From the NCBI RefSeq assembly GCF_016811915.1, contig NZ_CP069127.1, positions 6,098,501 through 6,162,500 of the forward strand: 64,000 nucleotides of DNA. Direction: 5' to 3'. The notes below the pieces were generated by a model, which worked only from the letters and a program-made list of their open reading frames with translations, made no database searches and had not been told where the DNA came from. This document shows, one piece after another, positions 25,249 to 32,838 of the stretch (position 1 is its first letter; each line of letters opens with the position of its first letter). A program made the position numbers and the translations under genes. This stretch comes from Brevibacillus choshinensis (GTDB lineage Bacteria > Bacillota > Bacilli > Brevibacillales > Brevibacillaceae).

Positions 25249-25282
25249 GGTAATGCCAAGTGGTATATGGCAAAACATTATA
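25249..25282 (-). promoter_or_regulatory. parM-like promoter region with inverted third copy of the repeat
   Basis: On the minus strand a TATAAT -10 box (complement of 25277-25282) is followed by ACCACTTGGCATTACC (complement of 25249-25264). The repeat would lie at the transcription start. It shares CAC-N3-GCATTAC with the two copies beyond the parR-like gene. No good -35 box was seen. Autorepression by the ParR-like protein at this site is an inference. Confidence 0.5.
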
Positions 25283-25403
25283 TTACATAGTTTTAGTCAC
25301 CACTGTGCTTGATCCTAATTCGCTTGTTATCTGCGTTGTCCTGCCCTCCCGCACGGAATAGAAACTATCGACCTATCAGCGGTGCAATCTGGTTTTTGCT
25401 CAG

Positions 25404-25432
25404 TAAAAAAGGCATGGATCTTTTTCCATGCC
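25404..25432 (-). terminator. Distal tandem terminator after the LLM monooxygenase gene
   Basis: On the minus strand GGCATGG and CCATGCC pair around an 8-base loop and are followed by six T. It is the second hairpin past the stop at 25521. Confidence 0.8.
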
Positions 25433-25466
25433 GACTTTCGCCCCAGAAATTCTACCCTTGAAAATA

Positions 25467-25514
25467 CAAAAAACCCGCAAGAAGTCTCCGTTTCACAGGA
25501 GCCTTCCGACGGGC
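25467..25514 (-). terminator. Proximal terminator after the LLM monooxygenase gene
   Basis: On the minus strand CCCG...CGGG with inner AAG...CTT pairing is followed by six T, directly after the stop at 25521. Confidence 0.7.
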
Positions 25515-25520
25515 CATCGT

Positions 25521-26573
25521 TTATTCAGTCTCTTTTTCCCACTTCGCTACTTCCTCCCGCACTCGCGGCGCCACTTCTGTACCCAGCAATCGGATTGCAT
25601 TCATGACATCCTCATGAGGCATCGTGCCCACTGGTACGTGCAGCATAAAACGCGTGACGCCGACGTTTTTGCGCAGGTGAATGATTTTCTGCGCTACCGT
25701 CTCGGGATCCCCTACATACAGCGCACCTTCAAAGCTGCTCGCCGCATCGAAGGTCGAACGATCGTAATGCCCCCAGCCGCGTTCACGTCCCAGCACATTC
25801 ATCGCTTGCTGGGTAGATGGGAAGAATTTATCAGCTGCCGTCTGGGTGTCCTCCGCGATGAAACCGTGAGAGTGCGAGGCAATGGTCAGCTTGGATGGAT
25901 CGTGGCCCGCTTGAGCAGCCGCCCTCTTATAAAGATCCACGATTGGCGCGAATTGAACCGGACGCCCGCCAATAATCGCGAGCACAAGCGGCAGACCCAA
26001 GAGCCCTGCGCGAATAGCCGACTGCGCGTTGCCGCCGCTGCCGATCCACACCGGCAAAGGATCCTGCACCGGACGCGGATAGACACCTAGATTGTTGATC
26101 GCTGGCCGATGACCGCCTCTCCAGGTCACTTTCTCTGACGCGCGAATCTTGAGGAGCAGCTCCAGCTTTTCATCGAACAGCTCATCGTAATCCTGCAAGT
26201 CATAACCGAACAACGGGAAGGACTCGATAAACGACCCTCTCCCTGCCATGATCTCTGCTCGCCCATTGGAGAGCGCGTCGAGCGTCGCAAAATCCTGAAA
26301 GACGCGTACCGGGTCAGCAGACGACAGCACGGTGACTGCGCTCGTCAGCCGAATCCGTTTGGTCTGCGTTGCCGCTGCCGCCAAAATCACCGCTGGAGAA
26401 GAAGCCGCATAATCTTTTCGATGATGCTCGCCCACCCCGAAAACGTCCAGACCTACCTGATCGGCCAGGATGATTTCCTCCACCACTTCACGGATGCGCT
26501 GCGCATGGCTGATCACCTCACCCGTCTTCACGTCCGGCGTGGTTTCAACAAATGTACTCAAACCTATTTCCAC
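25521..26573 (-). CDS. LLM-class flavin-dependent oxidoreductase (luciferase-like)
   Basis: I prefer GTG 26573, preceded by aaagggga, so that the protein begins MEIGLSTFVETTPD as in relatives (350 residues); ATG 26591 is the longer alternative. It is a bacterial-luciferase-like TIM barrel that uses reduced FMN. DVFGVGEHHRKDYAASSPAVILAAAA is the typical first catalytic region, TSAVTVLSSADPVRVFQDFATLD the next strand, and PVWIGSGG precedes the flavin-binding loop. The substrate is unknown. It is monocistronic, with a promoter embedded in inverted repeats and tandem terminators. Confidence 0.92.
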   Translation of the reverse strand: MEIGLSTFVETTPDVKTGEVISHAQRIREVVEEIILADQVGLDVFGVGEHHRKDYAASSPAVILAAAATQTKRIRLTSAVTVLSSADPVRVFQDFATLDALSNGRAEIMAGRGSFIESFPLFGYDLQDYDELFDEKLELLLKIRASEKVTWRGGHRPAINNLGVYPRPVQDPLPVWIGSGGNAQSAIRAGLLGLPLVLAIIGGRPVQFAPIVDLYKRAAAQAGHDPSKLTIASHSHGFIAEDTQTAADKFFPSTQQAMNVLGRERGWGHYDRSTFDAASSFEGALYVGDPETVAQKIIHLRKNVGVTRFMLHVPVGTMPHEDVMNAIRLLGTEVAPRVREEVAKWEKETE

Positions 26574-26640
26574 TGGGAAGTCCCCTTTCATCTATCTCGT
26601 TTTCATTATTTCTGGCTTGGAGAGTATTTATCATATGACG

Positions 26641-26688
26641 ATATCTCTATTTTGAGATATTTTATATCAAAATACAAGTCATTGACAA
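26641..26688 (-). promoter_or_regulatory. Promoter of the LLM monooxygenase gene within inverted repeats
   Basis: On the minus strand TTGTCA (complement of 26683-26688), a 16-base spacer and TATAAA (complement of 26661-26666) form the promoter. Two overlapping inverted repeats cover the -10 region: atatctc-tatttt-gagatat (26641-26660, perfect arms) and tttgagatattttatatcaaa (26651-26671, imperfect). A repressor site is likely; its protein is not identified. Confidence 0.6.
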
Positions 26689-26744
26689 GGACAAACTTCA
26701 AAACGATCATCAACACCCCCATGCATGCCATCAGGAAGCCATAT

Positions 26745-26772
26745 AAAAAAGAGACTGCGATGTAGCAGTCCC
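26745..26772 (-). terminator. Terminator downstream of rlmH
   Basis: On the minus strand GGGACTGC and GCAGTCTC pair around tacatc and are followed by six T. It is about 185 bases past the rlmH stop, so the transcript has a long 3' untranslated region containing a second hairpin (cgggc / gcccg at about 26895-26920). Confidence 0.75.
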
Positions 26773-26957
26773 AACTTTTATATATTCCTACTACGGTACA
26801 GATCCCGACTCTTGTAACCTGCTCCGAGGATCATTTTCATTTCTTCGCTCCGTTTCGCCCTCGTTGCCTCTTGCTTTGCACTATATACTTATCGGGCCTA
26901 ATCATTACGGTAGCCCGAAGTAAATGATTGGTAGAGAGAAAGCAGCTCGGGGGTGTC

Positions 26958-27437
26958 TTACTTATGATAAGGCTCACCCCGACTAATCCGAAACGCCCGA
27001 TAAACCTGCTCCAACAGCACCAATCGCACCAGCTGATGAGGAAACGTCATCTTAGAAAACGACAACAGCACATCCGCCCGCTTAAGCACGGCATCTGCCA
27101 GCCCCAGCGATCCACCGATCACAAACGCCACCTGGCTTTTGCCGTGCAGCGCCAGCCTGTCCATCTCCGCTGACAGCTTTTCCGAGGACCACATCTGCCC
27201 GTCGATGGCCAATGCGATAACATACTGATCCTGCTTGATCTGCGCGAGGATGCGCTCGCCTTCCTTGCGCTTCACCTGCTCCATCTCCGCTGCGCTCATC
27301 TCTTCCGGCGCCTTTTCGTCGCTGACCTCCACGACCTGCAGCTTGCAGTAAGCGGAGAGGCGCTTGCTGTACTCCTCGATCCCCTCGCGTAAGTACTTTT
27401 CCTTCAGCTTTCCTACGGTAATGATCGAAATCTGCAC
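26958..27437 (-). CDS. rlmH: 23S rRNA pseudouridine-1915 N3-methyltransferase
   Basis: A 159-residue SPOUT methyltransferase that methylates pseudouridine 1915 in helix 69 of 23S rRNA on the assembled ribosome. MQISIITVGKLKEKYLREGIEEYSKRLS opens the protein; LAIDGQMWSSE, the SAM-binding FVIGGSLG (about residues 103-110) and the knot segment FPHQLVRLVLLEQVYRAFRI ending in HK are all conserved. The gene corresponds to yydA of B. subtilis and orfX of staphylococci, where SCCmec integrates at the 3' end; no insertion is seen here. It sits 4 bases behind a small CxxH/CxxC gene. Confidence 0.97.
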   Translation of the reverse strand: MQISIITVGKLKEKYLREGIEEYSKRLSAYCKLQVVEVSDEKAPEEMSAAEMEQVKRKEGERILAQIKQDQYVIALAIDGQMWSSEKLSAEMDRLALHGKSQVAFVIGGSLGLADAVLKRADVLLSFSKMTFPHQLVRLVLLEQVYRAFRISRGEPYHK

Positions 27438-27441
27438 GTGT

Positions 27442-27684
27442 CTACATTCCCTTCTCTTTCAAAAGCGCGATCTTGGCTGGGGCTCCGCATGCCCGGCAGC
27501 GCTTGTCCATGCTCTCGTCTTCGATCAAGTCAGCCCGGTACGTATCGGGAGCGGCCTCGAAATCATTCACATAGTCGTCCAGCTCCTCGTCGAAATGCTC
27601 AATGCACGCAAAACGAACCGGAAATTCCGGGAGCAGCTCAACGTCCTTGCCCTCGATTTTCAAGTGATCCAGCTTTCTGTCCAT
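27442..27684 (-). CDS. CxxH/CxxC small protein
   Basis: An 80-residue protein from ATG 27684 (agaggcaatg upstream); the open frame extends to 27861 without support. A CIEH motif (about residue 28) and a CRAC motif (about residue 67) define the CxxH/CxxC family seen next to rlmH/htrA in Bacillus genomes, suggesting a bound metal. Between them is an acidic DEELDDYVNDFE stretch. The function is unknown. It overlaps no other gene and is 4 bases upstream of rlmH, likely in one transcript. Confidence 0.82.
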   Translation of the reverse strand: MDRKLDHLKIEGKDVELLPEFPVRFACIEHFDEELDDYVNDFEAAPDTYRADLIEDESMDKRCRACGAPAKIALLKEKGM

Positions 27685-27861
27685 CTCATTGCCTCTTTTC
27701 CGTCCATGAATTGATATCGCTCTATATTCTACCCCACATCCGTGAGAAAACAAATCGCCTGCGCAAGAATCGCTACTACTGTGAGCAGGGATTAACCCTG
27801 CGGAGCTTGCCATAACAACAACGCTCTGCGCGTCCCCGTTGACTGTTGTCCACCCAAACAA

Positions 27862-27888
27862 AAAAAGAGCGCCGATCTCTCGGCGCTT
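27862..27888 (-). terminator. htrA-side terminator
   Basis: AGCGCCGA and TCGGCGCT pair perfectly around gaga and are followed on minus by CTTTTTTT. The stretch 27685-28018 otherwise holds no gene; it has a second short inverted repeat (atctatt / aatagat, about 27899-27916) and low-complexity sequence after the htrA stop. Confidence 0.85.
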
Positions 27889-28018
27889 TCAAGAAGGGAT
27901 CTATTAAAAAATAGATAGAGGGGAACTAGGAACTACATATATGCAAACGGGACAAATTTCATCCCGGAATTGCCCGAAAAGGGTAGGGATTGCTACAATA
28001 TCGCACGCATTTTATGGA

Positions 28019-29245
28019 TTACTCAGGCGTCTTGGTCAGTTTCACAGTGGCTGTTTTCTTGAAGCCATCGCGATAGTAAGTGACCTCTACGGAATCACCA
28101 GGCTTTTTGTTCAAGGTCAGGAATTTGCGCAGCTGGGCACCTGTATTGATATCCTTGCCATCCAGCTTGACGATGACGTCGTACTGTTTCAGACCTGCTT
28201 CACCAGCCGGCGAGAACTTGCCTACCTCGTTCTGGATCACGACACCCGCTTGGACATCATCCGGAAGATTCAGCGTTTCCTTCCAGTTGTAGCGCGGCAC
28301 ATTCGTCAGGTCGAACGGTTGGACACCCAGGTATGAGCGCTCCAGTTTGCCTTTCTCCATCAGTTCGGCGACGATGGCCTTCACATCGTTGATCGGGAGG
28401 GCAAAGCCCAAGCCCTCGACACCTTCTTTGGAGATTTTGAGAGTATTGATCCCGATGACCTGTCCTTGGATATTGACCAATGCGCCACCGCTGTTACCTG
28501 GGTTGATCGCGGCATCTGTCTGCAGAACATCCAATTCCCAGTCATCCTGACCATCTTCGTTGAAGTCCATCGGCATCGAGCGCTCCAGGGAGCTGATGAT
28601 CCCTTGTGTAACGGTACGGGAGAACTTCATGCCCAGCGGGTTCCCGATGGCAATCGCCGGTTCGCCCACCTGCAGGGTAGAAGAGTCACCCAATTCAGCT
28701 ACGGCACCCACCTTTGCTCCATCGATCTCCAATACAGCCAGGTCGGCGTACATATCGGCACCCAGGATTTTCGCCTCTACTTTTTCACCGGTAGGAAGAG
28801 CGATCTCCAGCTTTTGTGCCTGATCGATGACGTGGTAGTTGGTGATGATATGAGCTTTTCCACCCTTTTTCTCAAAGATGACGCCCGAACCTTCGCCCTG
28901 CTCGACATCTTGTGAGCTATTACTCATCCAGTTCGTTCTGGTGCGTCCGATGTTGATGACGCCGACGACCGCATTTTCCACTTTCTTGACGGCGTCTACG
29001 GTACCTGTGTCCACCTTGACGGAGACCGGTGTCGCAAACAGATTCGCTGCTGGATTGCTCATCACATTCGTGTTGCTTGGCTTCACCATATTGATGTAAC
29101 CGGCGTTGGAGAGAGTCGGCAGTGCGAGTAGTACGACCATTCCCCCAATCACCGCAGAAGTGACAGACGTCATGATTGTACGTCCTACACCCGACCCACG
29201 TCGATTTTTTCGTTCCACGTGAGTTAAATCATCATAAAAACCCAT
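28019..29245 (-). CDS. htrA: HtrA/DegP-like serine protease with PDZ domain
   Basis: 408 residues, membrane-anchored by one helix (about 24-45, after a basic cytoplasmic start). The extracytoplasmic trypsin-like domain has the catalytic His in ITNYHVID, Asp in YADLAVLEI and Ser in NPGNSGGAL; one PDZ domain follows (about 310-400, with AGLKQYDVIVKLDG). It degrades or refolds misfolded exported proteins. The position after walJ corresponds to htrC/yyxA of B. subtilis. A 257-base gap and a possible terminator separate it from walJ, so it probably has its own promoter. ATG 29245 has aaggagag upstream. Confidence 0.95.
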   Translation of the reverse strand: MGFYDDLTHVERKNRRGSGVGRTIMTSVTSAVIGGMVVLLALPTLSNAGYINMVKPSNTNVMSNPAANLFATPVSVKVDTGTVDAVKKVENAVVGVINIGRTRTNWMSNSSQDVEQGEGSGVIFEKKGGKAHIITNYHVIDQAQKLEIALPTGEKVEAKILGADMYADLAVLEIDGAKVGAVAELGDSSTLQVGEPAIAIGNPLGMKFSRTVTQGIISSLERSMPMDFNEDGQDDWELDVLQTDAAINPGNSGGALVNIQGQVIGINTLKISKEGVEGLGFALPINDVKAIVAELMEKGKLERSYLGVQPFDLTNVPRYNWKETLNLPDDVQAGVVIQNEVGKFSPAGEAGLKQYDVIVKLDGKDINTGAQLRKFLTLNKKPGDSVEVTYYRDGFKKTATVKLTKTPE

Positions 29246-29430
29246 GATTCACACTCTCCTTCCTTACTTATTACTAGGGTAGCAGGATTGCTGTACTCCT
29301 ATACTTTGGTTGGACAATTTGGAAAACTTACTTTCATGATTTCAATTTCGAGCTTTCCTTTTGACATCCTTAGTATACGAATCGTTTTCGGCAAAATAGC
29401 GTGAGAAATAAGGAAAGGTTGTGGAAACGC

Positions 29431-29458
29431 AAAAGCCCCCGGAATATTTCACCGAGGG
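29431..29458 (-). terminator. Possible terminator of the walRKHIJ transcript
   Basis: On the minus strand GCCCTCGG and CCGGGGGC pair with one mismatch and are followed by TTTTGCGTTT. It lies between walJ and htrA, antisense to the start of the small plus-strand gene's leader. Confidence 0.5.
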
Positions 29459-29502
29459 CGCGGATATGATAGATTAAAAGCTTTCGAAAGGATTGATAGA
29501 AC

Positions 29503-29739
29503 GTGAAAGAAGTGAATCTGATCGCCAAGCTGGCCGACCTCCAAGAAGTAGACTATCAAAATACGCTAGTCCTGCACGCCGTGATCGAACTGCTGGTGGC
29601 AAAGGGCCTTTTTACCCGCGATGAGCTCGCCGGCAAAATGAGCGAGCTGGACACGCAGCTATCCTTTCACATCGATACGTATGCCAAGCTGACCGATGCC
29701 GCCAGCAGTCGTCAGATGCAGATCAAGCCGCTCCTATAG
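29503..29739 (+). CDS. Small conserved hypothetical protein
   Basis: 78 residues starting at GTG 29503, with aaagga upstream. The sequence is mainly helical (LIAKLADLQEVDYQNTLVLHAVIELLVAKGLFTRDEL, then LDTQLSFHIDTYAKL). No family name is recognised. It is the only plus-strand gene in this stretch, and its stop overlaps the walJ stop by 6 bases in convergent orientation, so the two transcripts would be antisense at their ends. Codon choice looks normal for the region. It may be lineage-specific. Confidence 0.65.
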   Translation: MKEVNLIAKLADLQEVDYQNTLVLHAVIELLVAKGLFTRDELAGKMSELDTQLSFHIDTYAKLTDAASSRQMQIKPLL

Positions 29740-30522
29740 CTCTTCCAGCTTCGTCGGGCGATCCGGGTACGTATCACGCAAATGGACATCGTCACCCACG
29801 ACCAGGCCCTTCTCTTCCAAAATGCCCTTCACGGTCAGTCTCGCCAGGTCGATCATGTTGTTTTCCTTGCTCAAGTGAGCCAAATAGACACGCTCGGCTC
29901 CTCCACCCAGACAATCAATCAGCGCTTCTCCCGCAGACTCGTTGGACAAGTGTCCCACGTCACTCAGGATCCGTTTCTTGATGCTCCACGGATACCCCGA
30001 CATGCGCAAGAGCTCCACGTCGTGATTGGATTCAAACACATACGCATCGGCCCCGCGGATCGTCTCCTTGATCTTGTCGCTGACATAGCCGAGATCGGTC
30101 GCGACGCTGAGCTTCTTCGAGCCATGGTAAAAGCAAAAGCCCATGGGCTCCGCCGCATCATGGGAGATCCCGAACGATTCGATGCCGAGATCTTCCAGTT
30201 CCTGTTTTTCCCCTACTGCAAACAATCGACGCTGCTCTTCTTTGATCGTCCCGATCTGACTGTCCAGCTCGCCCCATGTCTTAGCATTCGCATAGATAGG
30301 CAGTCCGTAGCGCCGTGCCATCACACCGACCCCTTTGATATGGTCGACGTGTTCATGCGTGACGAGTATGGCAGAAAGATCCCCCGGGTTCACCCCAATG
30401 GTCTGCAGCGCCGCTTCGGCTTGTTTCCCCGTTATCCCTACATCGATCAGCACAGAGACACGGTCAGTGGCCACATAGATGGCATTGCCCGTGCTTCCGC
30501 TTGCCAGTACACTAAATCTCAC
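29734..30522 (-). CDS. walJ: MBL-fold hydrolase WalJ (YycJ)
   Basis: 262 residues if GTG 30522 is used (agaggg upstream); TTG 30525 is one codon earlier. A metallo-beta-lactamase-fold protein with the two-metal motif THEHVDH (about residues 56-62), a further His in ISHDAAEP, the Asp in VATDLGY and a C-terminal His in YLAHLS. WalJ is linked to coordination of cell division with DNA replication and has been reported as a 5'-3' exonuclease. It is the last gene of the wal operon. Its 3' end overlaps a convergent small gene by 6 bases. Confidence 0.93.
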   Translation of the reverse strand: MRFSVLASGSTGNAIYVATDRVSVLIDVGITGKQAEAALQTIGVNPGDLSAILVTHEHVDHIKGVGVMARRYGLPIYANAKTWGELDSQIGTIKEEQRRLFAVGEKQELEDLGIESFGISHDAAEPMGFCFYHGSKKLSVATDLGYVSDKIKETIRGADAYVFESNHDVELLRMSGYPWSIKKRILSDVGHLSNESAGEALIDCLGGGAERVYLAHLSKENNMIDLARLTVKGILEEKGLVVGDDVHLRDTYPDRPTKLEEL

Positions 30523-30582
30523 CAAACATCCCTCTTCCCGTTACGTTCCCTGCTGTCTGTCTTTTTCCGAATTCGATATATG

Positions 30583-31356
30583 CTAGCGCTGCGTCACCAT
30601 CGGCCTCTCCAGCGCACCTGTAAACGCGTTGATAAAATGCTGTTTGCCGTCGTGAATGACACGCCACACGGGAGCGAGTGCCTGAATATCCGCATCATAG
30701 GAGCCGTAGTAGCCGAGACTCACGCTTTCGATCCGCTCTCCCGGCCCAATGATCTGCTTGTCTACCAGCGAACGCAAGGCCGTATACCCTGAGATCACCT
30801 GACGGCCGTTCTCTTGCTTGCGCATATGGAAATACGTCTGTCGATATCCCAGGATCGAACCGTTCTCCAGATAGACCTCCAGTGGCGCCACGAACACAGG
30901 CATCTTTTGATAGACCTGCCAATACAGCAGTCTTCCTTGGTTGGACTGATACATATCCGCCGTGTAATGATCGGCATACATCAGGCGCGGACCAATTTGC
31001 TTCAGCAGCTCGTTTGGCGTAATTTGCCCGCGAATTTGCAAAGGCGGGTTCAGCTTGGCCGCCAGCGACATCTTTTCCATCGTCGCCGTCAGACCGGATA
31101 TCTCCTGCAGATTCAGCGGATTGATTCCGACGTACTCCGCGTTCAAGTAAGACATCTCCGGTGTTTCCTGCGGCACTTCGGTCACCAGAGCGATATTTTG
31201 CTGCTTTAAATACAGCTCCATATCCCACTTGTCTCCCTGCGCTACTTCTTGATTGTTCCAAAAGTTGATTCTCGTGACGTACACCTGATACCCGAGGAAC
31301 AAATCAAGGAGAAGAAAGGCCCAGATTAGAATGGTTTTGGTTCTACTCCAATCCAT
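30583..31356 (-). CDS. walI: WalI (YycI), regulator of the WalK kinase
   Basis: 257 residues: a single N-terminal membrane helix (about 9-25, TILIWAFLLLDLFLGY) and an extracytoplasmic YycI domain. In Bacillus, WalI and WalH form a complex with the WalK transmembrane region and dampen its activity. The gene overlaps the walH 3' end by 14 bases, and walJ follows after 60 bases. The family is divergent, so the assignment rests on the membrane anchor plus order. Confidence 0.9.
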   Translation of the reverse strand: MDWSRTKTILIWAFLLLDLFLGYQVYVTRINFWNNQEVAQGDKWDMELYLKQQNIALVTEVPQETPEMSYLNAEYVGINPLNLQEISGLTATMEKMSLAAKLNPPLQIRGQITPNELLKQIGPRLMYADHYTADMYQSNQGRLLYWQVYQKMPVFVAPLEVYLENGSILGYRQTYFHMRKQENGRQVISGYTALRSLVDKQIIGPGERIESVSLGYYGSYDADIQALAPVWRVIHDGKQHFINAFTGALERPMVTQR

Positions 31357-32722
31357 GTGCCCCTCCTCCTCTCTGATTGGCTGCAGCAGAAATGTACAAG
31401 TCAGCCTGATTGGCCATGACCACTACCCAAATGGGCGTCAGGTCAACGTACCTATCGCCTACCTTGGTTTGATAAGCCAGAAAAGCATTCGTGATTTGAT
31501 CTGTGTTTCCGAGCTTTTTATCGCGAATGTATTGATAGAGCTCCGGTCCTGACATGACATATGATTCCTTATTGCCGATGTACTTGTCCAAGCTGAGCAG
31601 CGAGCGACTGAGCGTCACCACCTGTCCAGCCTCAGAGGTGATCTGGATCGAATCGATCGGTTTATCCCCCTGGCTAAACAGCGGATAAGAACCTAGATAC
31701 TGACGGAACGTAATCAAGTCTTTCTCGTTGTAGCTTTTTTTCATTCGCTCAAAATGGTAGTCGTCCAGCCAACCCAAGTGCTTGTTGATGAAGTTCACTG
31801 CCCCTTGGACCTTCTCTTCATCAGACTGCTCCTGGGCGCGCTGCTGATAAGCCGGATCCGTAAAGGTAAACGCCTGCTGCTCCGACCTCAGCTGAATCGA
31901 GCGGCTTCCATCCGTAAAGATAACGGTCTTGTCCCGCTCCATGATCTGCCGCACCAAGGTAGGATCGAGGAAGTAGCCTTCGATCAATTGTTCGTTGCTG
32001 ATGGTTTCATAGCTATAGCGGAATTGCTGCATGCGCATTTGATTTTTCGGTAGGTAAAAGGTGCTCCATACCGGAAAAGCGCCTTCCACTGCCGAGTAGT
32101 TCCGTTCCGGCTTGATTACCTTCATGATTTGCTCGGGCATTTGATTCCCAGTAGCCAGGTACGATTCCCGCAAGTCTTTCGGACTGATGGAGGTCCGCGA
32201 GCGCATCATCTGGCCTTCCTCTGCGGAAAGGAACAAGGCGTAGACGAGATCCTCATCCTCTTCATAATACAGCCAGAGACGATCGATTCCTTTTATGCGG
32301 GTATCGTACTCATCCCGAAAAGTCACCAGACGCCCGACGATCGACAAGGGTACCGTGCTTTTGAAACGTACTTCCAGCCCCATCTTTTCCCGGGCAATTT
32401 CCCCCCACTTATCATTCGAGAGCATGTACGGGGAAAAATCGAGAAAAATCCATTTGGACATTTCCTTCACGACCATGCTATAGGGACCGTCCGTCGCCAC
32501 CGCTTTCGTATGCCGATCCCCACCATAGTGAAACACGACCGATTCCGGTGTCACCAGCTGCACGAGCTGTTTTTCCTGGACGGGCTTTGATTCCGTGTAT
32601 TGGGCAGGTTCGATAAATTGAAATTTCGGCTGGTTGCTCCACAGCATCGCAGTCAAGCAAAAGCTCGCCAGCACCAGCAAATTGAGCAATACGGTCTTCG
32701 CAGGCTCCAACCACCGCTTCAT
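31343..32722 (-). CDS. walH: WalH (YycH), regulator of the WalK kinase
   Basis: 459 residues with one N-terminal membrane helix (about 9-28) and a large extracytoplasmic YycH domain. The start (MKRWLEPAKTVLLNLLVLASF) matches the family, where WalH modulates WalK through membrane-helix contacts. ATG 32722 would overlap a walK stop as ATGA if the walK frame were intact, the same junction seen at walR-walK. The 3' end overlaps walI. No defect is seen in this gene. Confidence 0.92.
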   Translation of the reverse strand: MKRWLEPAKTVLLNLLVLASFCLTAMLWSNQPKFQFIEPAQYTESKPVQEKQLVQLVTPESVVFHYGGDRHTKAVATDGPYSMVVKEMSKWIFLDFSPYMLSNDKWGEIAREKMGLEVRFKSTVPLSIVGRLVTFRDEYDTRIKGIDRLWLYYEEDEDLVYALFLSAEEGQMMRSRTSISPKDLRESYLATGNQMPEQIMKVIKPERNYSAVEGAFPVWSTFYLPKNQMRMQQFRYSYETISNEQLIEGYFLDPTLVRQIMERDKTVIFTDGSRSIQLRSEQQAFTFTDPAYQQRAQEQSDEEKVQGAVNFINKHLGWLDDYHFERMKKSYNEKDLITFRQYLGSYPLFSQGDKPIDSIQITSEAGQVVTLSRSLLSLDKYIGNKESYVMSGPELYQYIRDKKLGNTDQITNAFLAYQTKVGDRYVDLTPIWVVVMANQADLYISAAANQRGGGAHGLE

Positions 32723-32838
32723 GCCGTCTTACCCCTTGGGCAAATGGGACCCAGAACGTGACGGTTGTCCCTATGTTCCATTCGCTGGTGATCTCGATAT
32801 CTGCTCCGTGTGCCTGCACCAATTCTCGGGCAATGGCC
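32719..32838 (-). pseudogene. walK: Out-of-frame 3' end of walK
   Basis: Just after the G2 box GGTGLG the expected WalK sequence (LAIARELVQAHGADIEI, then SEWNIGTTVTFWVPFAQG) continues in the next frame, from about 32838. Loss of one base in the AA run at 32839-32840 explains the shift. That second frame has no stop before 32478, deep inside walH. A further missing base in the run at 32732-32735 would restore an ending at TGA 32719-32721 overlapping the walH ATG. Both suspected sites are homopolymers. Confidence 0.75.

Noticed and set aside
26690..26957. Possible tRNA or small RNA gene before rlmH's end
   Set aside because: No tRNA cloverleaf or known ncRNA pattern; treated as rlmH 3' untranslated region.
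32385..32398. Noc-binding-site-like TTTTCCCGGGCAAT in walH, and partial matches at about 5640, 34440 and 58640
   Set aside because: Only 10-12 of 14 positions match; expected by chance in 64 kb given common CCCGGG, so not called as sites.
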